DNA from: JAXGPP01 sp040766885
GTDB taxonomy: Bacteria; Planctomycetota; Planctomycetia; Pirellulales; Thermoguttaceae
NCBI GenBank assembly: GCA_040766885.1
Contig: JAXGPP010000007.1
Span: forward strand, 372,001-436,000
Direction: 5' to 3'
DNA: 64,000 nt
The notes beneath the pieces are model-generated. The model ran no database searches. It was not told the DNA's origin and worked only from the letters and a program-made list of their open reading frames with translations. Below are positions 1 to 9,873 of the stretch, one piece after another. Positions within the stretch are counted from its first letter, which is position 1. The number at the start of each line of letters is the position of its first letter. Both the position numbers and the translations under genes were made by a program.

Positions 1-1
1 C

Positions 2-511
2 GACGCCGGGCTGGTCGGGGCCTGCGAAGCCGATCTCATGTCGACCGCCACGATGATCTACTTGAAGCACCTCGTCGCCCGCCCGGGATTCATCTCCGAT
101 CCGGTGCTCGACAGCTCAAAGCGGCAGATTATCTATGCCCACTGCGTCGCCCCTACAAGGATGTTCGGACCGTTGGGCGAGGCCAACCCGTTCGAAATCC
201 TCTCCCACTCCGAAGACCGTCGCGGCGCCTCGGTCCGCTCGTTCCTTCCGCAGGGCTATATGACTACGACGCTGGAGATCCATCCCGGCCGGCAGGAGAT
301 CCTCTGCCACCGCGCCAAGGCGGTGGACAACGTGGTCATCGACCGCGCTTGCCGCACCAAGCTGGCCGGGGAGGTCGTCGGCGACTTCGAGAAGCTCTTC
401 AACTACTGGGACCAGTACGGGTGGCACCGCGTTACTGTCTACGGCGACCTCAAGGAACCGCTGGAGGATCTGGCCGCCGCGCTGAAGTTCCGCTTCATCG
501 AGGAAGGCTGA
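2..511 (+). CDS. L-fucose/L-arabinose isomerase-like protein, C-terminal part (5' end outside window)
   Basis: The reading frame is open from the window edge, so this is the last 169 residues of a longer gene. The visible text (CEADLMSTATMIYLKHL, then RPGFISDPVLD and IIYAHCVAP) matches the pattern of the C-terminal domain of the L-fucose/L-arabinose isomerase fold, where an acidic residue and histidines bind the divalent metal used in aldose-ketose isomerisation. No signal peptide can be judged. A cytoplasmic sugar isomerase would fit the fucosidase at 9.9 kb, although tex lies between. The stop is 8 bases before the tex start, so the two may be co-transcribed. The family is fairly sure. The exact sugar is not, and non-enzymatic fucose-isomerase-like paralogues exist. 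Confidence 0.75.
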   Translation, partial: DAGLVGACEADLMSTATMIYLKHLVARPGFISDPVLDSSKRQIIYAHCVAPTRMFGPLGEANPFEILSHSEDRRGASVRSFLPQGYMTTTLEIHPGRQEILCHRAKAVDNVVIDRACRTKLAGEVVGDFEKLFNYWDQYGWHRVTVYGDLKEPLEDLAAALKFRFIEEG

Positions 512-519
512 ACGGATCT

Positions 520-2691
520 ATGAGCGAAGCCAGCGAGATCGTATTCGAATTGGACCGGGAAGCCGCAGCCATCGCCGCGGACCTCGGTCTTCCGGTGGCC
601 AAGGTCAAGGCGGCCGCCGAGTTGCTCGATGAAGGCAACACGATTCCCTTCGTGGCGAGATATCGCAAGGAACGGACTGGCGGCCTCGACGAAGCGGCCT
701 TGCGGGCGATCGAGGATGCGATCGAAACGCTCCGCGAACTGATCGATCGGAAGAACACGGTCCTCAAGACCATCGCCGAGCAGGGCAAACTCGACGCGGC
801 CCTGCGCGCCCGGATCCTCGCCTGTCCGGACAAAAAGGAGCTTGAGGAACTCTACCTGCCCTACAAACCCAAGCGTCGCACTCGGGCCGCCATGGCGCGC
901 CAGCGCGGGCTCGAGGGGCTCGCAGACATTCTCCGGCGGCAGGTCAACCCCGGTGGTTCGCGGGACGAGGTGTTGCGGCCCTACATCGATCCCGACCGCG
1001 AGGTTCCCGACGCCGAGGCGGCTCTCGGTGGGGCCGGCGACATCCTTGCCGAGGAGTGGGCCGACGACGGCGTGCTCCGCGGCATGGCTCGCCAGGCGAT
1101 CGAGCGCGGAACGTTCGTTGCCAGGGTCCACCGCGATTGGGCGGGAAAACCGAGCAAGTTCGAGATGTACTACGATCACCACGAACCGCTCGCAAAAGTG
1201 CCGTCGCATCGTTTTCTGGCAATGCGGCGAGGGGAGACGGAAGGAGTCTTGCGGCTGGCGATCGAGATCGATGAGGAGCGGCTCATTGGCCGGCTGAACG
1301 GGCATCTTGTCACGAACCCGTCGTTCCTGTTCCATCAGGAAGTGATCGCGGCGGTGGCGGATTGTTGCCGCCGGCTACTGCGTCCTTCGGTGGAAGCGGC
1401 CGTACTGGCGGAGAAGAAGGAGGCTGCGGACCACGAGGCGATCCAGGTGTTTGCACAGAATCTGCGCGAACTGCTCCTGGCCGCGCCGGCGGGGCCACGG
1501 GTGGTGTTGGGCATCGATCCCGGCTTCCGCACCGGGTGCAAACTGGCCGTGATTGACGCCACGGGGAAGTTCCTCGAGTACGCAACGATCTATCCTACGC
1601 CGCCGCACAACAAGACCCAAGAGGCTGGGCGGATTCTACTGGACCTTCTCAACCGGCACCGCGTGGAATTGATTGCCGTGGGCAACGGAACCGCCTCGCG
1701 CGAGACCGACGCCTTCCTCGACTCGGTGCTCCGTTCCAGCAACGCGAGGGCGGCCAAAGTCACGGTGAGCGAATCGGGCGCCTCGATCTACTCCGCCAGC
1801 GAGGTCGCCCGTGCCGAATTTCCCGACCTGGATGTCACGGTCCGCGGCGCCATCAGTATCGCCAGGCGCCTGCAGGATCCGTTGTCGGAACTGGTGAAGA
1901 TCGATGCCAAGTCGATCGGCGTCGGCCAGTACCAGCATGATGTAAACCAGTCCAAGCTCCGGAAAATGCTCGACCGTGAAGTCGAGTCGTGCGTCAACCT
2001 GGTGGGGGTCGACCTTAATACGGCGAGCACGCAGTTGTTGAGCTACGTATCCGGCATCGGGCCGAAGATGGCGGAGTCGATCCGGCATTATCGCGATGCC
2101 CATGGCGCGTTTGCCAGCCGCGCGGGCCTGCTCTCCGTTCCGCGGCTGGGCAATAAGGTCTTTCAGCAGGCGGCAGGATTCTTACGGGTGCGGGGGGGCC
2201 AGCAGCCATTGGACAACTCGGCCGTACATCCCGAGAGCTATTACATCGTCGAGCAGATGGCCCGCACCGCGTCGGTAACGCCGCAGTCGCTCGTGGGCAA
2301 TACGGCTGCCATCCGATCGCTCGATCCCCGCCAGTTCGTCGACCAGCGCGTGGGCCTGCCTACCATCGCCGATATCATCGCCGAGTTGGAGAAGCCGGGC
2401 CGGGATCCGCGGCAGGAGTTCCGCGTGCCGCAGTTTGCCGACGGGGTCCACGAAATCACCGACCTCTCCGAAGGGATGGTTCTCGAGGGGGTCGTGACGA
2501 ACGTCACGCGGTTTGGAGCATTTGTCGATATCGGCGTCCATCAGGACGGTCTCATCCACATCTCGGAGCTCGACCAGCGCTTCATCAAGGACCCGTCTGA
2601 AGTCGTTGCCGTGGGCGATATCGTTCGCGTGAAGGTTCTCGAGGTGGACCACCAGCGCCGCCGGATCGCTCTCTCACGCAAACAAGCCTGA
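520..2691 (+). CDS. tex: Tex, S1-domain RNA-binding transcription accessory protein
   Basis: This 723-residue protein is the usual length for Tex, a conserved nucleic-acid-binding protein linked to transcription and RNA quality control in the cytoplasm. The order is standard: an N-terminal helical Tex domain (EGNTIPFVARYRKE near residue 45), an RNase H-like YqgF domain starting near residue 328 (VVLGIDPGFRTGCKLAVID), tandem helix-hairpin-helix motifs near 505 (SYVSGIGPKMAESI) and a C-terminal S1 domain near 648-718 (GVVTNVTRFGAFVDIG, DGLIHISEL). The ATG at 520 was chosen because it starts the conserved domain and lies 8 bases after the preceding stop. The frame is open further upstream, but that part overlaps the isomerase. 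It ends tail to tail with the next gene. Confidence 0.97.
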   Translation: MSEASEIVFELDREAAAIAADLGLPVAKVKAAAELLDEGNTIPFVARYRKERTGGLDEAALRAIEDAIETLRELIDRKNTVLKTIAEQGKLDAALRARILACPDKKELEELYLPYKPKRRTRAAMARQRGLEGLADILRRQVNPGGSRDEVLRPYIDPDREVPDAEAALGGAGDILAEEWADDGVLRGMARQAIERGTFVARVHRDWAGKPSKFEMYYDHHEPLAKVPSHRFLAMRRGETEGVLRLAIEIDEERLIGRLNGHLVTNPSFLFHQEVIAAVADCCRRLLRPSVEAAVLAEKKEAADHEAIQVFAQNLRELLLAAPAGPRVVLGIDPGFRTGCKLAVIDATGKFLEYATIYPTPPHNKTQEAGRILLDLLNRHRVELIAVGNGTASRETDAFLDSVLRSSNARAAKVTVSESGASIYSASEVARAEFPDLDVTVRGAISIARRLQDPLSELVKIDAKSIGVGQYQHDVNQSKLRKMLDREVESCVNLVGVDLNTASTQLLSYVSGIGPKMAESIRHYRDAHGAFASRAGLLSVPRLGNKVFQQAAGFLRVRGGQQPLDNSAVHPESYYIVEQMARTASVTPQSLVGNTAAIRSLDPRQFVDQRVGLPTIADIIAELEKPGRDPRQEFRVPQFADGVHEITDLSEGMVLEGVVTNVTRFGAFVDIGVHQDGLIHISELDQRFIKDPSEVVAVGDIVRVKVLEVDHQRRRIALSRKQA

Positions 2692-2710
2692 GCACTGACT
2701 CGGGAGCATT

Positions 2711-5338
2711 TCAATCGCCCGTTCGCACGACGACGTACGGCGTTTTCCGTTCGAGCTCTGGGTAGATCTGGCCGTGCCCGAGGTTATCCATCACTTCAAT
2801 GAAATACATCAGGTCCCATGTCGGCTCAATGTCTTCGGCCGGGATCACCGCGTGGTAGTGATTACTCCCGGCGTTGGGCAGCATGGGGAGCGACCGGTAG
2901 TCGTGCTGCTGGTTGACGGCTCGGTAACGCAGTCGCACCCACTTAACGCCCGCGGGAGCCTGTACTTCGACGGAGACGGCCAGCGGCTTGCCGGCCAGGG
3001 CGTCCGCCGGTGGCCGGTGGAAGATCACGGGTAACGGATGATCGGCTGCCGCCGGGCTGGGCACGTAGCGCGGCGCGGCTTTGGCGTCGGCTGGCGGGCG
3101 AAAATCGCGCCGTTTCTGCTCCAGGGCGGCAATACCCATCTCCAGTGCGGGCAGTTCGTCGCGCCAGTGACCACAGAGGCTGGCGCCGCGAACGCCCATC
3201 ATCAAGTCGTCTGTATAGACTTCCCCCGCAGCCGTCACCAGATCGTGCCAAGCCTCCAAGGCGCGGCGCTCGTGTGCGATGGCTTCGTCCAGGGCGGCGA
3301 CGTCGCCCGATCGTTCGAAGAGGCGGTAATTGACCGCGGCCGGTATTCGCCGGGCGTGGAACTTCGCCAGGTTGGCCAGGATTCGCAGGTCGACGACGGT
3401 GGAATCGAATTCCTTGCTCCGGTGGTTGCCGATAGATTGCTCGGCCGCGGCGACTTCAGCCAGGACCTCGGCGGCAGTCTGTTCAAACCAGCGGCTCGTC
3501 GCGGGAGGCCGCGTCTTGGCGGTCTCGCCCCCTTCGATCAGGTTCTGCGCTTCTTCGTCGAAGTTGGCGAACTGCTGGATATCGCTACCCTCGGCTTTGG
3601 CATAAGCAGGCAAATCGCCCAACCGCTGCCTTTCCGCCCAGCCCCTGGTCATGGGGAATCCGCTATAAGGGTAGCAGGCGGCGACAATCCGCGGCAGGAT
3701 CCAGCTTGCCCGATGCAAACCCTTCTCGATGTGCGGTCCGGCCTCATTGCCGAACCGGTGTTTGAATTCGCGCTGCCAGACTTCTGGACTCGTGTTCGGG
3801 TTGTAGCCCATGCGGCCGAAGACCTGGAAGAAATGCCAGTAGCGCTCGAATTCGTAATCGTAGTAACGGTACTCTGCATTCAGTAGCGCAAATGGGGACA
3901 TGTCGTGCGGCTGGGCTTCCATCTTGGTGCACAGCGGTTCGTTCACCTCAAAGCCGTCGCCATTGTAGAGGTGCGTGCTGGCGGCGAATCGCCGGGCGTA
4001 TTCCGGATCGCCCCACAATAGAACCCGGGCCGTACCGCCGTTCCATAGCCGCCAGTGCATCCTGTAACGCTGCGGATAGCGCAGCAGGTCGGCATAGCTG
4101 TGCCGGCGGTCGAACTGGTTCTGGCGGTTGATGTGCGTGGGATGGAACGGCATGCCCATCTGTTCCATCCAGTACTTGGTGGTGACCCGCAAGTTGACGC
4201 CCATCTCCAGCCCGGCGTCGATCACTGTGTCGGGCAAACCCTTGGCACGGGCGTCGAAACGGACGTTCGGCCCGTGTTCCCGCATGGTCCGAAACACGGC
4301 CCGCCAAAATGCTTCCTGCTCGTCCGGCTTCAGGCCGGATTCATCGTGCATGCGGAACTGGATGCCGTCGATTTCGGGGAACAGTTCAAGGAACTCGGCC
4401 AGGGCGGTCGTGGTGTAGGCCGTCAGGTTCTTCTCGTTCACGCCCCACACCAGTCCGGCGGTCGGTTCAGATGGCGTCCGCTCGGCCCCCGGAATGCCGC
4501 CTCCCTGCACACCGCCACGGTAAACATGATCCCAGATCCCGACGGTGAATTTGAGCCCCCGGTCATGAGCCATGCGGATCAGCCGCTTGAGCGCGCCGAG
4601 GTTCCGTTGCTGCTGGGCGGAAGAGATTCCGACCATTCGAACATCGGGAAACAGCTCGACATCGAAGAAATACGGATAGCAGGGCGCCAGGAATCCGCCG
4701 TTCTCATAACCGAAGATCACCACCAGAGAATTGAAGCGGTTCTTCGCCAGTAGGTCGAGATAGCGAGACCAGTAGCCCTCGTCGTAGAAACGGCTCTCCC
4801 AGTAAGCACGGTTCATCGTGTAGAGTGAGAGGGCCCGTTCCGAGACGTCGGGCTTCTCGGCGCACGGCCGGACCTCGGAAAACGGGACAGCCGCATCAGT
4901 GCTCCAGCCGATGCGTTCGGCCACGTCGAGTTCGGCATACATCAGCCCGCGGTCGTCCGATCCCACGAGCAGGCAAGCCGGTTTGCCGTTGCACGTGGTC
5001 TGTCGGATTACGAGCGCTTCAGGCCCCTGGGGAACGGATTGTTCACCTTCGGCGAGCAACCGCGCTGCCGGCCCACCGCCGCCGGCCAGCCCGGCGAGGA
5101 GCAACGTCCGCCCACGGGCCTCGGCTGGCGATGCGACCCTTTCATAGGAAACGCCCTTCGTCCGGAGGGCGTCCAGGATTCTATCCAGGCCGTGGGATGC
5201 CGCTGGCCCCGTCAGCACAGACACGAGCGATTCTTCTCCCCAAAGCTGGGCTGCGGCGGCGACACCAACCGCAAACGCCATTACACAGAAGCCCATCCGC
5301 ACGATCACTTCGAACCTCATCATGGCGCACCCTGTCAT
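2711..5338 (-). CDS. Secreted glycoside hydrolase-like protein (alpha-glucuronidase/GH20-like N-domain, TIM barrel)
   Basis: This is an exported protein of up to 875 residues. The true start may be the first ATG or one of two adjacent ATGs 15-18 bases inside; each leaves a hydrophobic signal segment (GFCVMAFAVGVAAAA). Residues about 40-150 resemble the small alpha/beta domain that precedes catalytic barrels in GH20, GH67 and GH84 enzymes (SDDRGLMYAELDVAERIGW). The middle (about 170-480) reads like a TIM barrel rich in aromatic and acidic residues (RAYWESRFYDEGYW, GIWDHVYRGG, IDGIQFRMHDESGL). A helical region follows, then a C-terminal Ig-like module. I cannot place it in a named GH family, so catalytic residues and substrate are open. 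It is convergent with tex and close to a heparinase-like lyase and an esterase. Confidence 0.7.
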   Translation of the reverse strand: MTGCAMMRFEVIVRMGFCVMAFAVGVAAAAQLWGEESLVSVLTGPAASHGLDRILDALRTKGVSYERVASPAEARGRTLLLAGLAGGGGPAARLLAEGEQSVPQGPEALVIRQTTCNGKPACLLVGSDDRGLMYAELDVAERIGWSTDAAVPFSEVRPCAEKPDVSERALSLYTMNRAYWESRFYDEGYWSRYLDLLAKNRFNSLVVIFGYENGGFLAPCYPYFFDVELFPDVRMVGISSAQQQRNLGALKRLIRMAHDRGLKFTVGIWDHVYRGGVQGGGIPGAERTPSEPTAGLVWGVNEKNLTAYTTTALAEFLELFPEIDGIQFRMHDESGLKPDEQEAFWRAVFRTMREHGPNVRFDARAKGLPDTVIDAGLEMGVNLRVTTKYWMEQMGMPFHPTHINRQNQFDRRHSYADLLRYPQRYRMHWRLWNGGTARVLLWGDPEYARRFAASTHLYNGDGFEVNEPLCTKMEAQPHDMSPFALLNAEYRYYDYEFERYWHFFQVFGRMGYNPNTSPEVWQREFKHRFGNEAGPHIEKGLHRASWILPRIVAACYPYSGFPMTRGWAERQRLGDLPAYAKAEGSDIQQFANFDEEAQNLIEGGETAKTRPPATSRWFEQTAAEVLAEVAAAEQSIGNHRSKEFDSTVVDLRILANLAKFHARRIPAAVNYRLFERSGDVAALDEAIAHERRALEAWHDLVTAAGEVYTDDLMMGVRGASLCGHWRDELPALEMGIAALEQKRRDFRPPADAKAAPRYVPSPAAADHPLPVIFHRPPADALAGKPLAVSVEVQAPAGVKWVRLRYRAVNQQHDYRSLPMLPNAGSNHYHAVIPAEDIEPTWDLMYFIEVMDNLGHGQIYPELERKTPYVVVRTGD

Positions 5339-5500
5339 TAGGGTCAGTTCACTCTTCCCGGCACAATTGGCTCGACGGCTGCAGCGCAGGCACGTAGCCC
5401 ACGTTGTCGATCGGGTGGGTGGGCGTCAAGCCCACCTGAAATCTCTCCGGGTTCAAGTGAAGACTCCACACAGATCACAACCAGGAACGGCTGACCATTA

Positions 5501-7561
5501 CTACTCTTGGGACGGTAATCGGAACGGCCCCGCCGACGGTAAGGAGCATGGCACGTTCACCTCGCCCAAGTCGGCAGAACGGATCGTGGCGGCACGGCCA
5601 TCGAAGGAGAAGTCGATCGCCGGAGGTTGCTTGCCTCGATAAGGGAAGAGCAGCGTGGCCCCTCGCCACGGTAAGGCGGCGCGGACGGACAGCGAAAGTG
5701 CCGGCGCCGGCTCGATCTTGCCGTAGCTGTCCGAGTACCATCCTCCGCGCGGGTTCTCCTGCCCGTTCTCCACGTGGATATCTTCGAAGGGGCTGGTCGC
5801 CAAGGCCCGCAACAGCAGGTTGGCATCATCGTAGTCGGTGCACGCGGTCATAACGTCCAGGCTGACGGATCCCGGCGCGAACTGGAAGCGGGACTCGATG
5901 AAGTGCTTGCCCTCACCCTCAACCGAGTCGAACACGACCCAGCAGCGATCCCGGACGAAAACGATCTCACGCCGATGGACAACCGCGATCGCGTTATCCT
6001 TGCCGTAGCCAAGGTCGTAAGCGCCGGACGCCCGGACCTCTCCCGACTGCACGCGCCAGGCAAGATCGAGCGGTTGACGGGCAATCCACGTTTCGCGGCG
6101 GCCGGCGCTGTGCTGGCCGTGGCCGTCGATGCGGATGGTGGAATGGGCGGTGGTCGTCTTGAGGTAAGGATAGAAGGAGCGGGCGGAATTGTCGTAAAGG
6201 TGACGGCCCGGATCGACCAGCAGGTTGCGGCCATAGGCGAAGAGCCAGAAGCCGAGCTTGTCTTCGTGCTGGTGCGAACGGCCGTACGGCCCGGCATCGA
6301 ACGCAAGATAGAGATCTCCCTGATCCTGCCGCTGGCGGAGCATGGCAACTCCCGCATAAGGAAAGACTTCGGGCCCAAGCCGTTCCGGCGGAGAGAAGAA
6401 CTCCTCAAACCCGAGAGCGGTCAGGGCGGGAAGCAGATTGCCCGGCTCGCCCGGGTCCGAGTCGTTGAACCCGGCCTGTTTGCTGCCGTCGGGGACCGTC
6501 GTCTGCTGGACGTAGTGAACCATTTTGCGAAGCGTGGCCACAGTCTCCGGGTCCAGCTCGCGATTCAGGCTCCGAAGCGACTGCATCGCCGCCAGCAGGT
6601 TCCGCACGACCACGCGATGGTAATGCGGCGTCAGTTCGTCCTGCACGCCATCGGGTAGCACCTGCTCGGCAATCTGAATCTTGAAGTTGCCGATGCAGTA
6701 GTCAGCAAAACGGTCGGTGTCGCGGAACACCGGGAAGATGGCGAGGCAATCGAGCATGCCGTGACAGCCGATGGTCGGCCAGTTGCCCGCATGGCGGTTG
6801 GTAACAACCTCCAGGTAGGCGAGTTGATCGTGCACCGACTTCAATACACGAAGCAGTTCGCGAGGCGTAATCTGGTCGCAGGCAATCATCACGGCCACAC
6901 AGCGGCACCACGCGTAGCAATGGATGGCATTATTCAGATAGGAGCCCCAAGCGTAGGGAGAGCCCGCAAAACAGCGGGCGACATCGCACTTGTCGATCCA
7001 ATCGAGGATCAGCCCGACAGCCTTGCGGCTGTAGCGCGGATCGTTGGTGGCGAGGAACGCCTGAGTCAGCGGGGTGAGATAGGAGAAGCGATTGAGATCG
7101 TGCCCCCAGTGTCCGGTGCCGGGGTTCGAGTCCCAGTCGATATCGTCCGGCAACTGGTGCTGCTCGCCGTAGAATGTGAACCGGTTCTCGAGTACTTCGT
7201 CGGCCTCGGCAAGCTTTCGGGGACTGTTGGTCGGTTTTGGCGGTCGCTCGCGACCGGCGAAGCAGGCTTTCCACACGCAGTCCAGCACCGCCTGGCTGTC
7301 ACCGCACTGGCGGGCCTCGGCGAGCCCCGGCACCCGATCCGGGTCGAGTAGCTCGGCGGTCTTCAGAATAAACTGCTCTTCGGAGAGGCCCTGCCCGTCG
7401 AATGACCCGAGCGCGGCGAAAACCTCTGCCCGATTGTTCTTCGCCAGCCTGGGTAGTTCGGCGCGTGAAAGCACGGGCCGCGTGTCGGCAAGCCCGAGCG
7501 GAGCGAAGGCCAGGCCGGCCACGGTGATCAGGGAAACCGCGATGCGAGGCCAAAAGTCCAT
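5501..7561 (-). CDS. Heparinase II/III family polysaccharide lyase, secreted
   Basis: This 686-residue protein has a clean signal peptide (IAVSLITVAGLAFAPLGLA) and a good ribosome site (GGAGGG) before the ATG. It has the two-part layout of heparinase II/III-like lyases. An (alpha/alpha) toroid covers about residues 60-380, with HAGNWPTIGCHGMLDCLA and DGVQDELTPHYHR carrying candidate Asn/His/Tyr catalytic positions. A beta-sandwich follows from about 400, holding the family hallmark GRSHQHEDKLGFWLFAYG and then LVDPGRHLYD and TTTAHSTIRIDG. Such enzymes cleave uronic-acid-containing or sulfated polysaccharides by beta-elimination in the periplasm or outside the cell. The substrate cannot be read from sequence. 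It lies in a same-strand set with the SGNH esterase (36 bp upstream) and the glycosidase downstream. Confidence 0.9.
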   Translation of the reverse strand: MDFWPRIAVSLITVAGLAFAPLGLADTRPVLSRAELPRLAKNNRAEVFAALGSFDGQGLSEEQFILKTAELLDPDRVPGLAEARQCGDSQAVLDCVWKACFAGRERPPKPTNSPRKLAEADEVLENRFTFYGEQHQLPDDIDWDSNPGTGHWGHDLNRFSYLTPLTQAFLATNDPRYSRKAVGLILDWIDKCDVARCFAGSPYAWGSYLNNAIHCYAWCRCVAVMIACDQITPRELLRVLKSVHDQLAYLEVVTNRHAGNWPTIGCHGMLDCLAIFPVFRDTDRFADYCIGNFKIQIAEQVLPDGVQDELTPHYHRVVVRNLLAAMQSLRSLNRELDPETVATLRKMVHYVQQTTVPDGSKQAGFNDSDPGEPGNLLPALTALGFEEFFSPPERLGPEVFPYAGVAMLRQRQDQGDLYLAFDAGPYGRSHQHEDKLGFWLFAYGRNLLVDPGRHLYDNSARSFYPYLKTTTAHSTIRIDGHGQHSAGRRETWIARQPLDLAWRVQSGEVRASGAYDLGYGKDNAIAVVHRREIVFVRDRCWVVFDSVEGEGKHFIESRFQFAPGSVSLDVMTACTDYDDANLLLRALATSPFEDIHVENGQENPRGGWYSDSYGKIEPAPALSLSVRAALPWRGATLLFPYRGKQPPAIDFSFDGRAATIRSADLGEVNVPCSLPSAGPFRLPSQE

Positions 7562-7597
7562 AGTTTAATTCCCTCCGACAAACAGTTGGTCAACTGA

Positions 7598-8704
7598 TCA
7601 GTGCGATCCGCGTTCGAGGATGGCGTCGAACGCCGGCAGAGCCGCCTCGAAGACTGCGCGATGGCCCGCGGCCGTGAGATGCTGGCCGTCAGCCGTGCCA
7701 TACGGGATCTGACCGAGATCGATGAGCCACGCGTTGTAGTCGCGAGCGGCCAATTTGTAGGCTTCGAAGGCCCGGTTGATCTCCGCCCGACCGCGGCCCG
7801 AGAGAGGCAGCATGACGATGATCTTTGTCGCCGGTTCTACCCGGCGGCGAAGCGTGCCAAGGGCGTCAGTCACATCGCGATCGGCGGGTACGCCATTTTC
7901 GCCGAGATTGATCAGCACGACAGAGGGGGCGGGAAGCAAGACTTGGCCGGTCAGGCGGCTGACGGCGGCCGACCGCTGATCAATCAGCGTGGTCAACGCT
8001 GGAATGCCGGCCATGCCGCCGCCCCAATTGTATCCGCCATAAGCGATCCGCGCCTCCCGATAACCATAGTGTTGCGCCAGCAGGTAGCCATAACTCGCCC
8101 GGCCGTCATCGGAGGCTGCCCAGGCATCGTTAGCGGGTCGGCCCTGTCCCTCGGCGTACCCCGCTGCATCGCCCGACATGATCGAATCACCGATATTCAA
8201 CCAGATTTCACCGGGAAGCTCCACCGCCACCGCCGCGCCGCCCTCATCGACTTTGAAGCCGGTGACGCTCACGGCATTCGGTGGCAGGCAACCGGACCAG
8301 CGATCTTCGTAAGGCGACACCCCCTTGATGTAAAGGTCGATCAAGGGGCTGTCAACCTCGGAGGCCAACACGACCGATGTCTCCCGCGGCGACAGTTGAT
8401 GGGTTTGCCGAGCGCCGCCGTTGACGGACCAGGCGATGATTGGATAGCGAGACGCTATCGGGGTCACGATGCGGCTGGTGTCGACCTCGAGACTCACGTG
8501 GCGCGTGCCGCTGAACTTCAGCGTGATCGACGCCCCGCAGATCGACGAACCCACCGACTCGCCCTGCACCGTCCAATTGTAGGGAGAAAGGCCATTCAGA
8601 ACCCGGGCGTCTGTGGCCGGAACCACGGCTCCGAGCAGGCGGGCATGGCCGCAGGTCAGAGACACAATAGCCGCCAGTAACAAGCAAAGGCGTAGAGCAG
8701 GCAT
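7598..8704 (-). CDS. Secreted SGNH/GDSL hydrolase, carbohydrate-esterase-like
   Basis: The predicted protein of 368 residues starts at an ATG that gives a clean signal peptide (LRLCLLLAAIVSLTC). In-frame ATGs 33 and 45 bases upstream are possible, and no strong ribosome site separates them. Residues about 30-155 form a beta-rich carbohydrate-esterase-like N-domain. The SGNH hydrolase domain follows with block I WLNIGDSIMSGD (nucleophile Ser), a block III-like LINLGENG and the C-terminal DGQHLTAAGH holding the Asp-His pair. These proteins usually remove acetyl or other acyl groups from polysaccharides, which fits the lyase just downstream. Substrate is inferred only from context. Confidence 0.85.
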   Translation of the reverse strand: MPALRLCLLLAAIVSLTCGHARLLGAVVPATDARVLNGLSPYNWTVQGESVGSSICGASITLKFSGTRHVSLEVDTSRIVTPIASRYPIIAWSVNGGARQTHQLSPRETSVVLASEVDSPLIDLYIKGVSPYEDRWSGCLPPNAVSVTGFKVDEGGAAVAVELPGEIWLNIGDSIMSGDAAGYAEGQGRPANDAWAASDDGRASYGYLLAQHYGYREARIAYGGYNWGGGMAGIPALTTLIDQRSAAVSRLTGQVLLPAPSVVLINLGENGVPADRDVTDALGTLRRRVEPATKIIVMLPLSGRGRAEINRAFEAYKLAARDYNAWLIDLGQIPYGTADGQHLTAAGHRAVFEAALPAFDAILERGSH

Positions 8705-8767
8705 GGCACGGGTCTGTGGAGCAAATGAAAGCGTCATGATAACGAACATGCGACGGGCACGGGAGCT

Positions 8768-9631
8768 TCACCCGAGTTCCAGTGTCGTGACGCCGAAAAT
8801 GCGCTCCGTCTGGAGGTTCGGCATGGGACCGCGATACATGCGGATGCAACTGAAAACGGCTTGCATGCCGAATTCCTTGGCCATCGCCACCGCTTCGGCG
8901 TTCTCTTCGGGGATATCGAGGAACACGGGGCCATCTGCGGCAGCCTGACAACACCGCCGGAAGAGCCTGGTTGCCACAGCGCGACTATCTGCGAAAAGCG
9001 GACCGATCTTCGAGCCGGCACGGCAACGCCGTACAACAGCATACCCGGCAAGGCCGCCGCCCTCGACAGTCGCAAACGAGCAGCTTGTTGCCTGAGCGAT
9101 CCAGGCGCGAAGGTAGGCGTCGCGTGGGGACGGAAAGCAGGTTCGGTCGAACTCGGCAAGCTGCTCGAAAGGAACCTGGTTCAGGGGCAGGAATCGCTGC
9201 GAATCGTCGGCAGCCAACACAGGTTGCGCGAGCTGAAACCGCACGTGGCGAGCGACTTCGCGGAATCCGCCACGGGCGTAGAATCCCCGCATCGCCTCAA
9301 CGGCGTCCATGCCGATCGTGCCTCCGGGAGCCAGACGCGAGGCGAGCCGATCGCGGCGGGCGTACCACAGCGTGCGGCCGAGTCCTTTGCCGCGGTAATC
9401 CGGGCGCACGATGAACAGGCCCATGAAGCCGAAGCCGGCGTGATGCCGGACAATCGCCCCGCCGGCGACGAACTCGCCACGCACCTCGGCGGCGAGGTAG
9501 CCGTCGGGATCGGCGGCGTAAAACGCCGGTGCATCGCTGAGCCCGGGATTCCATCCCTCCAATGCGGCCCAGTCGACGAGTTGCTCCACTTCGGCCGCGG
9601 TCATCGGTCTGAGAAACGGCGAGTCGTCCAT
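8768..9631 (-). CDS. GNAT family N-acetyltransferase with C-terminal Acetyltransf_18-like domain
   Basis: This cytoplasmic protein of 287 residues has an N-terminal GNAT domain (about 5-140) with the acetyl-CoA pyrophosphate-binding motif in IVRPDYRGKGLGRTLW and the later GFYARGGFRE helix. The second half (about 160-285; FLDIPEENAEAVAMAKEFGMQ) matches the C-terminal half seen in YitH-type acetyltransferases. It transfers an acyl group from acyl-CoA to an unknown amine. It is the first gene of a minus-strand set, divergent from the alpha-L-fucosidase, with 242 bp between them that would hold both promoters. I see no clear functional link to the polysaccharide genes. Confidence 0.88.
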   Translation of the reverse strand: MDDSPFLRPMTAAEVEQLVDWAALEGWNPGLSDAPAFYAADPDGYLAAEVRGEFVAGGAIVRHHAGFGFMGLFIVRPDYRGKGLGRTLWYARRDRLASRLAPGGTIGMDAVEAMRGFYARGGFREVARHVRFQLAQPVLAADDSQRFLPLNQVPFEQLAEFDRTCFPSPRDAYLRAWIAQATSCSFATVEGGGLAGYAVVRRCRAGSKIGPLFADSRAVATRLFRRCCQAAADGPVFLDIPEENAEAVAMAKEFGMQAVFSCIRMYRGPMPNLQTERIFGVTTLELG

Positions 9632-9873
9632 GATAATCCCCGCGTCGGTTCGTCGCTTTCGTGGCTTTCGGCGTTTGTAATCGAAATTCTCGCAGGCGAG
9701 ACGCCTCGGACATAAGAGCTGGCAGGGGTTATACCAAACGCCGGGTTGATTATGCTACAGTGGCGATGTTTCTTCCGGGCAGCCGGCCCCGCGGTTGGCG
9801 GGCGGTGTTGCTCCGTCAAGACCATTATGAAAGACGAGCCAGGGTGTCAGCCATTTCTTCCAGGAGCCAGACG

